Shown piece by piece: positions 10,430 to 21,600 of a stretch of DNA of 64,000 nucleotides. The stretch's first letter is position 1, and each line of letters opens with the position of its first letter. The notes beneath the pieces were generated by a model that did no database searches, was not told the origin of the DNA, and saw only the letters and a program-made list of their open reading frames with translations. The stretch covers positions 7,481,969 through 7,545,968 of the forward strand of contig NC_079412.1 of assembly GCF_026213295.1 (NCBI RefSeq), read 5' to 3'. The position numbers were made by a program, and so were the translations under genes. This DNA comes from Gadus chalcogrammus. Taxonomy: Eukaryota; Chordata; Actinopteri; Gadiformes; Gadidae.

Positions 10430-10760
10430 CATATATATATATATATATATGTATATACTTTTTTTTTTATCCCTCGGGGTAAATACAGTGATGTTATTGC
10501 TGTGCTGGATTCAGTAGCCAGTGTATTTTATTTGAGTGCTCGAGACACTTAATGTTATTTTTCCTTAAATCCAGAGAGACAGTTAATACATGATCTGATA
10601 CCAGAGAGACAGTTAATACATGACAATGCATTTTTGAGCTTTGCCTGTGTTTTCTTTTACTTATCTATTTTATTGTATGAGAATGTTTCTATGTGAATCA
10701 CTTTGAGTCTGCTTCATGCATGAAAAGTGCTATATAAATGAAAAAATATATATTACAAGT
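10430..10760 (+). repeat. (TA)n, 30-bp direct repeat and LINE 3' tail
   Basis: A (TA)n run lies at 10430-10450. A 30-bp unit containing 'cagagagacagttaataca' is present twice in tandem at about 10572-10625. Positions 10650-10742 match, in the opposite orientation, the 3' end of the LINE at 49556-50251, sharing 'cactttgagtctgc' and 'gaaaagtgctatataaat'. It is a heavily 5'-truncated copy of the same L2-like family. Confidence 0.75.
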
Positions 10761-11330
10761 AATCTGGTTTCTACCTACATGGTGTGATTATATGTGACTT
10801 GATTTCGTCTATTTCCCATTATGGTTAATGGTTTGGGTACTTAGTCCACCATTGTTGATTTCTCACCTGAAGAGCCAATCCCCAGAGCTATGGCTCGCCA
10901 GGCAATATCCTTATTGGTGTTGTCTCTATAATGACGGGAACTTTGGTCATATAATTCAACATACTTTTCCACCTCGACGCCCAGTCTCTCATCGTCCATT
11001 CTCTCAGAATAGTTTTCTCACAAACGAAAGAGGGCGACATCCAGTGGTGAGGAGTAGATATAGAGGTGCCTACGGGACCCGGGATGTACAAACCAGCTTT
11101 TACAAAGCGCTTTTTCCGGGGTGGCGACGCTAGGGAATAGAACATTGGCTCGAAGACTAGTTGGGCGGCACGTCGCGGAACGCTGCCGCGCAGCTAGTCA
11201 GCGCCGGTGTGGACTAGTACATCCGGAATAATGGGGGCGGAGTTTTTGACGCGCCGCTGCGGCGCCGGTGTGTGAAGGCCTTAACGCGGTTGGTGTGGCC
11301 GTACCTTTTAAGACGAAGGGCACGTGTTGA
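10761..11330. other. Unassigned DNA with a GC-rich MITE-like segment
   Basis: No convincing gene. Positions 11150-11285 are GC-rich with two copies of 'gcgccggtgtg' (11200 and 11260 areas) and paired 'actagt' blocks, suggesting a small non-autonomous DNA transposon. I could not define its ends. Confidence 0.35.
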
Positions 11331-11349
11331 CGTCCAAAAAAGGCTTCTT

Positions 11350-12808
11350 GAAATTAGGACAGACATGGACATGACGGCAGAGTTCTCTCTGAGGACACTG
11401 CTCCACCCTCTTCAGCTGCAGATGCATTTGGTTCATTTGAAGATTTTAATGAAGAGGATTTTGATGATGTGTATTGTGATGGGGATGGGACAACATGTCC
11501 AGATTCTGAACCTGATGTCCCATCCCCATCCCTTTCCGATAACATTGCCAACTGGGCAGTGAGATTTGGCATTTCAATGTTTGCCCTGACTGCGCTGTTG
11601 AGCATTCTCAACATAACCCATCCCAATCTGCCCAAGGATGGTAGGACCCTTCTCAAAACAAAAGTCCACTATGATATTCAAGAGAAGGCTGGGGGGAACT
11701 ACCATCACTTTGGGATCCTTTCCTCCTTAAGGGACACTTAAATAAACACGTCAAAATACTGAGGGAATGACATTGGGGCTGCAGATTAATGTAGATGGTC
11801 TGCCTTTATTTAAAAGTTCCACTTTATAGCTGTGGCCCATCCTTGGATTGCTAGTTACCGTCCCAATAACTAGCAATCGTAACTGTGGACCTAAAAAACC
11901 AAGTTCGGCCACAGAGTTCTTATCTGATTTTGCGACTGAATTACAGGAGCTCGAGGCTGGGTTTTGCTTTGGTGATAAGAACCTCACAATTGAGCTTCAC
12001 ACAGTAGTGTGTGACACCCCTGCACGGGCCTTTGTGAAAAAAACAAAGGCCCATAATGCTGACCATGGGTGCGATAAGTGCCAACACCCGGGGAAGTACC
12101 AGAATCACCGCACGTCGTTCCCTGGACCAGAGCACCTCCTTAGAACGGACATGTCATTCAACTTAAAGCTTGATGAACTTCACCACCATGAGGGGCCTCA
12201 TCCATTTCAGAGTATCAAGATAGGCATGGTAACAGTTTCCATTAGATGACATGCATTTAGTGTGTTTGGGCGTTGTTAAAAAAATGCTCCAGTTCTGGCT
12301 CCAGGGTCCTTTAACTGTGAGAATGCCTGCATTGATAGTTGACAGGATGTCACTTAAACTCCAGTCGGGAAAATAAAAAAACTCAAAAGAAAACCGGAGT
12401 TCCCGTTAGCCCAGCTTGTTCGGCGCCTTTCGGAGGTTCAAGCTATGAAATTGGATGTTGATGCAGACATCACTCTAAAAAGGGAGCATTGTTGTTGGGA
12501 TGGGAGTGCAGGGCCAATATGGGGAAATGAGATCCGAACGATGGACAGTAAAATTATCAACAGGGGACAATATATTTCTGGTGGGGGAGAAAGTCTGCCT
12601 TGTCAAAAACATCATCCAAAATGATAATGGTGTGTTCATTGTCTACACTGAATTTTCCCAGCAGTCGCCATTTTATACCTACCGCTTCAACTCAATGTAA
12701 ATCATGCATCTGATGAGCTGAAGTCGGTTGAGGTGTCAGCGCTGCGACAGAAATGTGTAGCCTTGCCGTACAGGGATGGTTTCGTGGCCATACCTCTCCT
12801 CCACTAAA
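11350..12808 (+). pseudogene. Decayed transposase-like gene of a dispersed fish/arthropod family
   Basis: Fragments in several forward frames line up in the order of a protein family I recall from many animal genomes: SDNIANWAVRFGISMFALTA (11537-), GGNYHHFGI (11689-), LQINVDGLPLFK-like (about 11781), then the longest block, 11848-12249, with CGPKKPSSATEFLSDF, VCDTPARAFVKKTKAH, CDKCQHPGKY (a CxxC zinc knuckle) and RTDMSF. The C-terminal part is 12570-12808, ending CVALPYRDGFVAIPLLH. Stops and frameshifts separate the blocks and a middle part seems to be missing. I believe the family is transposase-derived (CACTA/KDZ-like) but cannot confirm it without a search. Confidence 0.6.
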
Positions 12809-13375
12809 TAAATAATGAATAAAAAAAACAATAATTTAAATCAATCAGTTCAAACAATCGGTTCAAGTTAAAAACTCTAATAATATGGTTGACTACTGAC
12901 TTCTGACTATGACTACCATTACCTCATTACTCTGGATGAAAATTTGTTGTAAGTATTTCAGAAAAGGTGGTATTTTTCCAGGTATACACTACATCCATAA
13001 TTTAATGCTTTCAAAATATGAGATGACATAAAATACACAACATTATACATAAAAAAGCCAGGGGAAATTACATTTTATGCTGATTTTATGCTGAATTGAT
13101 ACATGTGCCAACTTTCTCAATACCATGAACTGTGCGTTGTACACATTATTATTGGCAATGATGTTTTTGTGAGATTATGAAACAAAATCACAACACCTCT
13201 GATCTACAGTCTGAGGCAGAGCAGGAGTGTGGGCCGCCATATAAAAGACAAAGGAGGCCAGTGTAAGTGTGTTCTGTCTTGTTTATGTTTTTTTAGTGAT
13301 AGTAAGGATATTTCCCGTAGCATTCAAAAATAGACCAGAGATTTTTGTGAAAAAACGGAGGCTCAAGCGAGCTGA
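12809..13375. other. Non-coding AT-rich stretch
   Basis: I see no gene or structured element here; it is AT-rich with short homopolymer runs. Confidence 0.5.
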
Positions 13376-13379
13376 TTTG

Positions 13380-14655
13380 GAATGTCTTTATTTAGGACGT
13401 CATAAAGCATCTAAGCTCCTCCCCTTACTCTGCCTGGCCCGCCCAGAGACGTTGGCCCGCCAATGAGACATGACCGTGCGAGCGCCACATGTGTGTGTGT
13501 GAAAGTGTTTCTTGTCGGTTCTTTGACTTCTCTTGTATTTCCACAACGAGACTGTCGTAGGGGTTATCTGAGCCATGGTTGAGAAGGAATTGGGGGAAAG
13601 GAACTTTGGCTTTGACTCGCTGAAGTACATGAACTGCGACTTGCCGCCGGTTGCCGCGAGGCACCATCGCCCGGCAGCGGGCAGCTGGCAGCAGGCAGCG
13701 CGCGGTTCAGTCTACTTCAGGTTGATGTGAAAGTGGAAGAACCAGAGACGTCGCAGAACCTGACAAAGTCGTTTGTGATTCATAATATCGTCTGGAGACG
13801 CACACAGCTTTTGGCCGTGAGAATATGTATTATATGATATAGATATCTATGCATTACATGATATTATTTAGATATAGAGCTCCAGGACTGTAACGCAAGT
13901 GTTGTACAGTTCCTTGTTATTGGATAACCGTTCTGCTTTTGGTGTTATGGCGCATAACACGTCGGACTCTCGTCTCTGGTATTTCTACAACGAGACTCGT
14001 AGTGGGGAACCACGACATGGAGGAGAAAGGGATTGTTGGCGGCGAATGTCTCCCGCTTGAGCCCCGCTGAGGGACCATCGCCGGAGGCGGAGGTGCCTAA
14101 GCGCTGCCCGGCAACAATCCCTTTCTCCTCCTTGTCGCGCTTCAGTCTACTTCACATTGATGTGGACGTTGAAGAACCAGGAACGTCGGAGAATCCAACG
14201 CGGTCGTTTGAGATTCATAATATCGGCTCACACAGCTTTTGGCCATGATAATATATATTATATGATATAGATATCTATGTAGGCTATATGATAATATTTA
14301 GATATAGAGCTCCAGGACTCCCGTGTGTTCTAGAATATTTACAGAACACGGCTAAAGGCTGTGTGCGCCTCGCCATTGCGATACATCCACTGTAAACAGA
14401 GCGCATGGTACCGTGGCTGCAAGCTGCTCAGGGCCACACCCCCACCCTCCTCCTTGACCCGCCTCGCTCCTCCTCATTTGCATTATAGCTACAGACACCA
14501 AAACAGCGCATTTGGGGGAAGCTCAATGTGCGACTGGCTCGGAGTGGCTGTAACTCTGCACCACGGCTGAATTTCGGGAACGTCTCTGTGTTAGTTGCCC
14601 ACTAATACCTATATTAAAGAATACATAAAATAGCATGTCATGGGACCTTTAACAG
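13380..14655. repeat. GC-rich fish repeat with an imperfect about 450-bp tandem duplication
   Basis: About 13525-13900 and 13975-14325 are diverged copies of one unit. Both have 'acaacgagact', 'ttcagtctacttca', 'attcataatatcg', 'cacacagcttttggcc' and 'gatatagagctccaggact' in the same order. The segment 14380-14650 ends 'gcatgtcatgggacctttaa', the hallmark end of a very abundant fish non-autonomous DNA transposon. I could not locate the matching left end, so its borders are approximate. No coding function is apparent. Confidence 0.65.
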
Positions 14656-15662
14656 CCATTACTTTGGGGACTTTGATGAGAGTGAAGATGGTGGTCAATT
14701 GCACTGGCAGAGTAAGGGATAATCTCTTGCCATCAAAAATAACAAAATCATAACTTTAATATTAAGATATGGTTAACATTTTTAGTGCTAAAGATAATCA
14801 CCCCACCTTGTATCCATTCCTCCAGCTCAAACATCTCGCCGAATGCCAGGCAGCAGCAGCAGAGTCTCTCCTCGACTTGAAGAAAACTGTCTAGGTAAAG
14901 ACTGATCTCCAAAATAATATTGAATACAGTAGCCCCATCTATATTAACACAGCAATGGTCACTCTGTTTCAAATCAACAGATTGCATCTGCATTACCATC
15001 TTAGATTTTCTGCATACCAAAATTTAACTTTCAAAATATCAAAATGTCAGCCACATAGTTTGTCAATTAAAAACATCTGCATTCATGCAATATTTATCAT
15101 TCATCAATATCAAATGGTATTGAAATACATCGTCAATCCATTCATGGGATTTAAATAGATAGTGCATTCCAAAATGTTGCAACATACAAATGAATCCACA
15201 ATCAGAGCATGACCAGAGTTTTTTCGTTTGCCATTGTTTGGCCCTCTAGCTGACAGCCTACCATGGTTAACAGATCACAATAATTTAATAACAATTTCTG
15301 TCCCTTAGCACCTCGCCATGGGGCAGGACCGCAACAACCGTTGCCAAATCCACTCCCTGCATTTATCATGCGGGGAGTTACTCAAGGTAAGGACTGATCT
15401 CTGAAATATTAGTGAATAGAACGGTCCCATGTGTATTATCAGTCATGATTAACAGATGACTGATTTAATACAATTCTTTCCCCCTCTTGCACACCGCATG
15501 CAATCCTCCTCACTATGGGCCAGGAACGGCAGTCCCTCCTCATCTCCCTCCACCCCCGACATCAACCCTGAACCTGCGGCAAACAGAGGAGCCTTCTTCA
15601 AGCCCCGCCATCAGGCCAACATGGTGAGGGGGAAGAATGACTGAGTCCATTCCCTGCTCTGG
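14655..15662 (+). other. Possible 5' exons of the DUF4806-like gene
   Basis: Three short segments have plausible splice sites. One near 14648-14710 encodes HYFGDFDESEDGGQLHW. One at 14826-14894 (acceptor ccag, donor gtaaag) encodes an Ala-rich helix, LKHLAECQAAAAESLLDL. One at 15309-15386 has acceptor ttag and donor gtaagg. They lie upstream of, and on the same strand as, the recognisable DUF4806-like exons, which are interrupted by a Harbinger insertion at 15666. The link is by position only. Confidence 0.3.
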
Positions 15663-15665
15663 TAA

Positions 15666-16110
15666 TGCCCCGTTTACACCATCACGCTAATGGCCGATAA
15701 TGGCCGATGGACCACCGATGTGGAAGTCGGGGTGATTCGGGTGACATCTGGCTAAAAATGTATGATCGGGTCAATTTATGGGGGAAGCATTTACACATTA
15801 CCGATGTTATAACGATAACATAACGATTTATGCCAGACACCCGAAGTGACCCAATGTTACCACGTTTTGGTGAAAAGACCCGATGTAGTCTCGATTCCAG
15901 CCCGATTGTGAGCCGAATAATGGTAAACAATCGGGTGATGACTCCATCAGCCACGATTTCATGTCGATGTAGATCCGAATATACCGGAAGAGACCCGATG
16001 CGAAACGATAGATACCGGATCCCCCACGGAATAGACTCGTCCGAGACCCGATGTGCATGACCAGTCGGGCGTCTGCGGGATGGTTATAAACATCAGATTT
16101 TCTAAGCCGA
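15666..16110. promoter_or_regulatory. Left subterminal CCGAT-motif array
   Basis: Over about 430 bp, CCGAT, CGAT or the reverse ATCGG recurs every 15-40 bp, for example 'gccgataatggccgatgg', 'attaccgatg', 'gacccgatgt' and 'acaatcgggtg'. The right end has the same motif. Such arrays are typical binding sites for the element's Myb-like protein. The binding role is inferred. Confidence 0.6.
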
Positions 16111-16208
16111 TTCATTTAATTTTTCTAAATTCCAACCAGTGCACGTCTCGTAATTCTCTTCTACATTTGGATTATCTAATTACAACGTTGTTCATAACTT
16201 CTACCAGA

Positions 16209-17544
16209 ATGGGACCAAAGAAGATTATCTCCCAGAGTAAGGCCAGGAGGGGTAGAGCCAAGGGTGCAGGGAAGCCTCCACCTCATCTCCATCACCCAGA
16301 GGGCCGAGCCCAGCAGCATCTCCCAAACCACCATCTCCACCACCAGCATCACCACCTAGCTCTGTCTGAGCAGCCTGAGGCCACTCACGAGGCCTATGTC
16401 CCAACCATGAAGAGGAGGCGTGAAAAGCCGGTGTACCTTACTGATGATCAGCAGCAGTTGCTGGCTGACTGGTTGAAGGACCACCCAGAGATTTATACAA
16501 AGGGCTCTAGGGATTTTAAGAACACGGAGAGGAAGAAGAGGAGGTGGGAGGACATGGCCAAGGACCTTGGAGCTAGCTATGAGGAGCTCATTAGGTGGTA
16601 CCAGTCAACCAGGACTCGGGTTGGGAAACTCCTCCACACAGTCTCAGGGCCGGAGGTTGACATGAGCAAGACGGACAGGGACAGGTACCTGGTGGCCACC
16701 TTTTGATTCCTCCTGGATCACATCGTCCGTCAGCCAACCAGACTGGCTCATCGTGTAAGTATCACATGTAATAAGATTGGTATTTCCACATAAATAACAT
16801 GTGATTGCATTTATATTCCATTTATATACTCCTGACGCCATGTCCATGCAAATTTGTTTACATGTCCCTTAATGTTTTTTTGCCATTTTGTCTTTCCAGT
16901 TGAAGGAGAAGATAGCAGCTTCTCAGCCCTCTGCTACCGTGTCCAGAGCACCAACGTCCTCGGATGGGTCCTCAGACGAAGGTTACATGTCGGAGCCGAT
17001 GGACATACTGACACAGCCAGAACCCGAGGGAGACACAGGTGGCCCTTCGACCTCCACAGACCGTTCCACCAAGGTGACGGGGAAGGGCAAGACTACCCAG
17101 CCTACTGGTTTTCTGGATTTGGTGGCCCAGCTGCAGGAACAACAGGATGCCAACGTATCCCTCCAGAGGCAGGTCCGGTCTGTTCTGGAACAACCAGTGA
17201 ACATTCCCACTAGCTCCATGTTTGGCTCGTTCATTGCTTCTATGGTGGAGACACGTGTCCGGTCTCATTTACAGCCATGTTTCTATCAGGAGTGTTTTGC
17301 ACTCCTGATGAACTTTGTTGACCAGCCAGCCCAGGTGACCACCCCTGTTCCACAGCCCATGCCGCAGCCCATCACGCAGCCCATGCCACAGACATCGTTC
17401 CAACTCATGCAGAATCCGTTCAACCTCGTTCCCAGATTTGTAGCCCAGCAGGAGAGACGTCGGGCTGACTACTCTGGCATGGCACCTCCCAGGAGTACTA
17501 GTGTACATTCTATCTGGGGGGGGACCAGGGCCTTCTGGACCTGA
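16209..17544 (+). pseudogene. Harbinger Myb/trihelix-like gene, two exons, one stop
   Basis: The ATG at 16209 starts MGPKKIISQSKARRGR, a basic leader, then a His-rich linker. A trihelix-like domain follows: YLTDDQQQLLADWLKDHPEI, then KKRRWEDMAKDLGASYEELI and WYQSTRTRVGKLL. The frame meets TGA at 16704-16706 but the coding pattern continues to a donor at about 16754, so this is probably a CGA-to-TGA change. Exon 2 (about 16901-17544) encodes a Ser/Pro-rich linker with a LVAQLQEQQDANVSLQRQV coiled coil and a MPQPITQPMPQ repeat. It is the DNA-binding partner of the transposase in this element. C-terminal coding similarity may continue to 17718 after a frame change. Confidence 0.75.
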
Positions 17545-18400
17545 GGCCAGTCTGGTATGACCTGAGACCACTGCACCAAGATCCTCCAGCACTCCCAGTC
17601 AGCTGGATTCGCTGAACATTTCCGGACTCTCCTCCCTGTCCTTTATGGCCCAGTTGGCATCTGAGAGGTCGAACTTGGAGACCCCCAGTGACCCCCCGGA
17701 GCAGGAGTATCAGGACTAGGGTTATTATAATGTGATCATTCTATTATAATGTGATAATTGATGTTGTATATATGTTAGTGTGAAATGACGCGTTTGGCGT
17801 CATTTCGGGAGAAGGCCAAGGGGAGACTGGTTTATACTGATATTTATTTATATATTTATTTATGTTACAATAGCGATTTTATAATGATAGAACGCTGGTT
17901 CTAAATGGCTGAAGTATCCCTTTAATTATAAAAGTGTTCATTCCTTCAAATGAAATACATCTATAAATAAGAAATTAAAAATTCTGAAACATATTCATGT
18001 TAATTTTTCTAAAATTTCCGTTGTATACATTTTTTTTATGGGTCAATATTAATTAATTCCTGAAATTAAATGATGATTAATCCTAGAATATGACTATGAA
18101 CTTTAAAAATTAATTTAATTCTTAGTACCAGGAGTAATATTGATTTCTTTTTTATTAACCAATTCATGGTACATATATTCACTTCAACACAAAATGCACT
18201 CAAACTAATCAGGTCACAGTTCATATACAAACACAATGTGTTAAAATGCAGAACATTGTGTGAACATTGTGTGAACGAAGGAGCCCACACAATGTTCACA
18301 CAATGTTCTGCATTTTAACATCATGTCATGGATCACTTCATATCATGTCCATCTGCCATGGTAGGGCCACCCCTGGGTGGCCAATAGTAAGTAAGCCTTC
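17545..18400. other. Internal spacer of the Harbinger element
   Basis: AT-rich spacer between the two convergent genes. An inverted repeat is visible at about 18238-18320: 'tgttaaaatgcagaacattgtgtgaac' is followed by its complement, giving a stem of about 27 bp. Nothing else is recognised. Confidence 0.6.
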
Positions 18401-18409
18401 AAATAATCC

Positions 18410-19665
18410 CTCTGCATCTTCGCTTAGTCAGACTCCTTCCCCCTTCTTGGGCCATGGATTGGCAAGAGTTGCCTCACGTCATCCCTCCAGGCTCCATCAA
18501 CCATCTGTTGATCGTCACGTTCCTGGTCAGCATACTGGGGACCTTCAATGGGATGTCTGATCCGGATCAGGTTATGTAAAAACACACAGGTCAGGACTAT
18601 GGTTTCCACCATACTAGGAACCTGCTGGAGGGTTGTTAACGAACACTGGAATGTATGCTACAAGATTCCAAACCCATTCGCCACAATTCTACGAGCCCTG
18701 GAAAGCCTGTAATTAAAGATGTTCTGGATCAGTAAGGTGTCGCTTGGAGTAAGGCTTCATCATCCAAGACCTGAGAGCAAACGCATCGTCCCCAACTAGG
18801 AAGTATGGCATGTCTGCATCATCACCTGGAAGTGGATCGGGTTGTGGAAATCTTATGGTTTCGTCATTGATACAAGCCCTCAGTTCTGAGTGGTTGACAC
18901 ATTGGCATCTCCTGCAGAACCCATGGCACCGACATCTACCCATAATAACTTGTACTGTGCATCTACCAGGGCCATCAAAATTATAGAGTGGAACTGTTTG
19001 TAATTATAATAGTTCGACCCTGCATGTTTCGGACACTTTATGGCGATATGCTTCCAATCTAGGGCTCCAAGGGTGTGATGGAAATTCCATCTTCTGGAGA
19101 ACTCTTCAGCTATTGGTCTCCATTCAGCTGGTGTCGCAGGGCATGCAATCACTTCATCCTTGTAGGCTGCAACTATGGCCTCACATACTACCAGCACAAA
19201 CCCACTTATTGTGCACACAGGCACTCTGAACGAGTACATGAGGGAGTGGTAGGAGTCCTCACTTGCTAGATACCTCAGGGTCAGGGCTAACTTAAGGCCT
19301 GGGTTGAGAGCTCTCCTGTAGAAAGTGTCCTGCCTCCAGATGCTGTCCCTCACATGGTTCAGGATTTCAACAAACAACTCAGGTTCCATTCTGAGGAAGT
19401 TCCGGAACACTGGAACATCCTCCAACCTCAGTTGGAGTTCCAAGAGACGACTGTACTGGCCAAGTTCTAGCCTTCTCCCAATCCAGGGTCTCACCCACCA
19501 TGTTCTTCTACGTCTTCTTCTTCGCTGGACTCGTCTATGTTCTTCTGCAACTCTAATAACCATGAGCATATTGTTAACATTGTATTGGTGGTTGAGCTGG
19601 AGTTGCCAGTTCATCAGTTCTAGTCTGAGTCTTCTTTGGTTCATCAGGACATCCATCCTCATCAT
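18410..19665 (-). pseudogene. Harbinger transposase, frameshifted, catalytic Glu lost
   Basis: The minus-strand ATG at 19665 opens 261 residues with an Arg-rich N-terminus, FRNFLRMEPELFVEILNHV, LRYLASEDSYHSLMYSFRV and TLGALDWKHIAIKCPKHAGS (first Asp in the AxDWKH block). The frame shifts near 18890. The next block has PYFLVGDDAFALR (second Asp) and ends at a stop near 18713. A third frame gives IFNYRLSRARRIVANGFGIL, where VExxFG is expected, so the catalytic Glu is replaced (GAG to GCG would suffice). A last block, VETIVLTCVFLHNLIRI, follows. At least three frame disruptions are present; this is an inactive copy. Confidence 0.85.
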
Positions 19666-19739
19666 CTGGTTACCAAAGAAATATGCTGAAGCAAAATGTC
19701 ACCCCCTATTTATACCCAAGTGACAGATCGAGGGTCTTC

Positions 19740-20296
19740 CTTAACACAATCTGGTCACAATCGTTATTTGTCGTTAGACTATCGGTATAATTCGGCCTGC
19801 AATCTGTATGTTTTGGGTTACATTGGCTTACATCGGGTCTAATTCGGGTAAAAAATAAATAGCGGGTGTAATTCGTGTGCATTTGTGTAATAAACGTGCT
19901 ATTCCGTATGTCTTCCCTATAGACGTCGGGTGTCTCTCATGTGTTGAGGTTGCCGATATAAAGACGATAAAACACGATAAAGCGCGGAAGATTAACGAAT
20001 ATAGCCGATGTACCCCAGGAAAATTCCCGAACGACTTGCGATGTCTTACGTTATACTTCCGTTCTATTCCCGATTATAGCCGATTAGCCCATTGCAACAC
20101 CTGGTAACCGATTCTACCCCGATAGACCCAAAATTAATAAAACATGTTCGTAATTTGCTGATGTTGCCCGATCATTGAGCTTTTCTTCCCATTGTCCAAC
20201 GGTGTTCCCGATGCAACCACGCTATTTGCCGATTTTATAACGATAGCTGCTGATTTAGCCATCGGGGCCCACTGTCGGGTAGGTGTAAACAGGGCA
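19740..20296. promoter_or_regulatory. Right subterminal CCGAT-motif array
   Basis: Mirror of the left array, with repeated 'gccgatata', 'gccgatgt', 'gccgatta', 'accgattc', 'cccgat' and 'atcggg' up to the terminal repeat at 20282-20296. AT-rich between motifs and no coding signal. Confidence 0.6.
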
Positions 20297-20488
20297 TAAG
20301 CAATAACTGACAAATACTGGAGGGTCATTCTATGCCACGGATTTTGGAAGAAATACTGACGACTCTCACATATTTTCTTCAAACTTTATCAATAACTAAT
20401 GCCAGTATTGTGAGTAATGAGGATAAGCCCTGAAACGTGATGTATTTCACACACTACATTTTTGCTATATTTCATGTTTGTCATCAGC

Positions 20489-20926
20489 GGCTGAAGTCCA
20501 CATCCTGAACATGCTGGAGACAATTAAACAGCAACAAGACCAGCTCGTGGCAAAGGTCAACTACCTCAGCTGCAGGATGAACAGCACCCCGGGGCCAGAC
20601 GTTGAGATGCATGACAAAATTAATCTCCCCCTGGAACACCTGGAGGCAGTGGAGGCATTTGAGGTGTTTTTAAAAGAACCCTCAAACTACCCAGCTCGAC
20701 AGAGAGTAGTGAGCCTTCTTAATATGAATGGTCCATGCTATAATGCTATTAGGTATATTGATTGTCCATGATTATCGCAAGTATTCTATTGAAGCAGCCC
20801 TGAACAGGCCTGTCCTGAACCGCCTTTTCCCAGAATCTGTCAGTGAGTGACAGTCTACCTGGTATGACATTGTGTGCAGTGGCGGTTCTACGTCCAGTTG
20901 TGCCCCGGGCAAGACTATCTTCAAGC

Positions 20927-20957
<31 letters not shown>

Positions 20958-21565
20958 GTATTGTGAACCTACGGGCTTCAGTGGGGGTTTCATTCCGTCT
21001 GCGCACGGCACCTTCTCAACGAGCAGGTGTGCGCCTGCAGCCAGAGGGGGCGCCAAAATACCTATTCCCAACACAATGCTATGTAGTACTTCATTGATAA
21101 CCGCTACGCAGCGCGATTTCTTTTTTACTGCTCATGCCGCCCCGGGCGGCTGCCTGGTTCGCCCGTGCCTAAAACCGCCACTGATTGTGTGTAAAGGTGG
21201 CACATGTCCATGAGAGTGTGAGCCAAGTACATGTTTAGAAAAAAAATTATTCAAGAGAACAGGATTTTTTTCTTTAGAGGAAAAGGTACAAATATAGACG
21301 TTTTTGTTTTTCTACATTTCGGGATGCTTTCAACAGGAACAGTTTAAATGCAACATAAGATTAGAATTGTTTACCTTGCTGAAAAAATATATATTTGCCT
21401 TTTAGATTGCTTCTTTGGCCACAATTGGAGGCCAGGATTTGAAGAGGGTGACTTGGAACATTCTTGGCCGGCTATCCACAGACGACGTGTCCCACCAAAT
21501 TAACTGGAAAGGTGTGAACAACAAAAAGGCCTTCAGCAAGATGTCTGCAAAGAGCTTGCTTTTCA
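20489..21565 (+). CDS. DUF4806-like gene, two 3' exons
   Basis: The first exon starts after a 3' splice site (catcag) at about 20488 and encodes AEVHILNMLETIKQQQDQLV, a short coiled coil, then LNLPLEHLEAVEAFEVFLKE-like sequence (the helix where DUF4806 proteins have 'P..t.eel..le..L'). It ends near 20753. A second exon, 21406-21565 (acceptor tttag, donor GTAAGT), encodes IASLATIGGQDLKRVTWNIL and DVSHQINWKGVNNKKAFSKM, the conserved end of DUF4806 domains ('A..nw.G.ggK.aF'). These domains occur in fish gene families of unknown function, some linked to transposons. A hAT MITE lies in the intron and a retrovirus is inserted 35 bp past the second donor. Continuation beyond 42.7 kb was not found. 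Confidence 0.6.
20877..21183. mobile_element. hAT-type MITE, 307 bp, 8-bp TSD
   Basis: Ends CAGTGGCGGTT and AACCGCCACTG form an 11-bp perfect terminal inverted repeat. ATTGTGTG is duplicated exactly at 20869-20876 and 21184-21191, the 8-bp duplication of hAT elements. A G-run of about 25 (20931-20955) lies inside. It has no coding capacity. Confidence 0.95.
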
Positions 21566-21600
21566 GTAAGTATATAATTCAAAGTTATATTGATTGTGTG

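Larger units (their letters stand above)
15666..20296. mobile_element. Complete PIF/Harbinger element, 4,631 bp, TSD TAA
   Basis: Terminal inverted repeats are TGCCCCGTTTACACC on the left and the complement of TGCCCTGTTTACACC on the right, with one mismatch in 15. A 3-bp target duplication TAA lies at 15663-15665 and 20297-20299, diagnostic of PIF/Harbinger. Inside are a Myb/trihelix gene on + (16209-17544) and a transposase on - (19665-18410), both disabled. Both ends are packed with CCGAT/ATCGG pentamers. It sits inside the DUF4806-like gene, probably in an intron. Confidence 0.95.
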
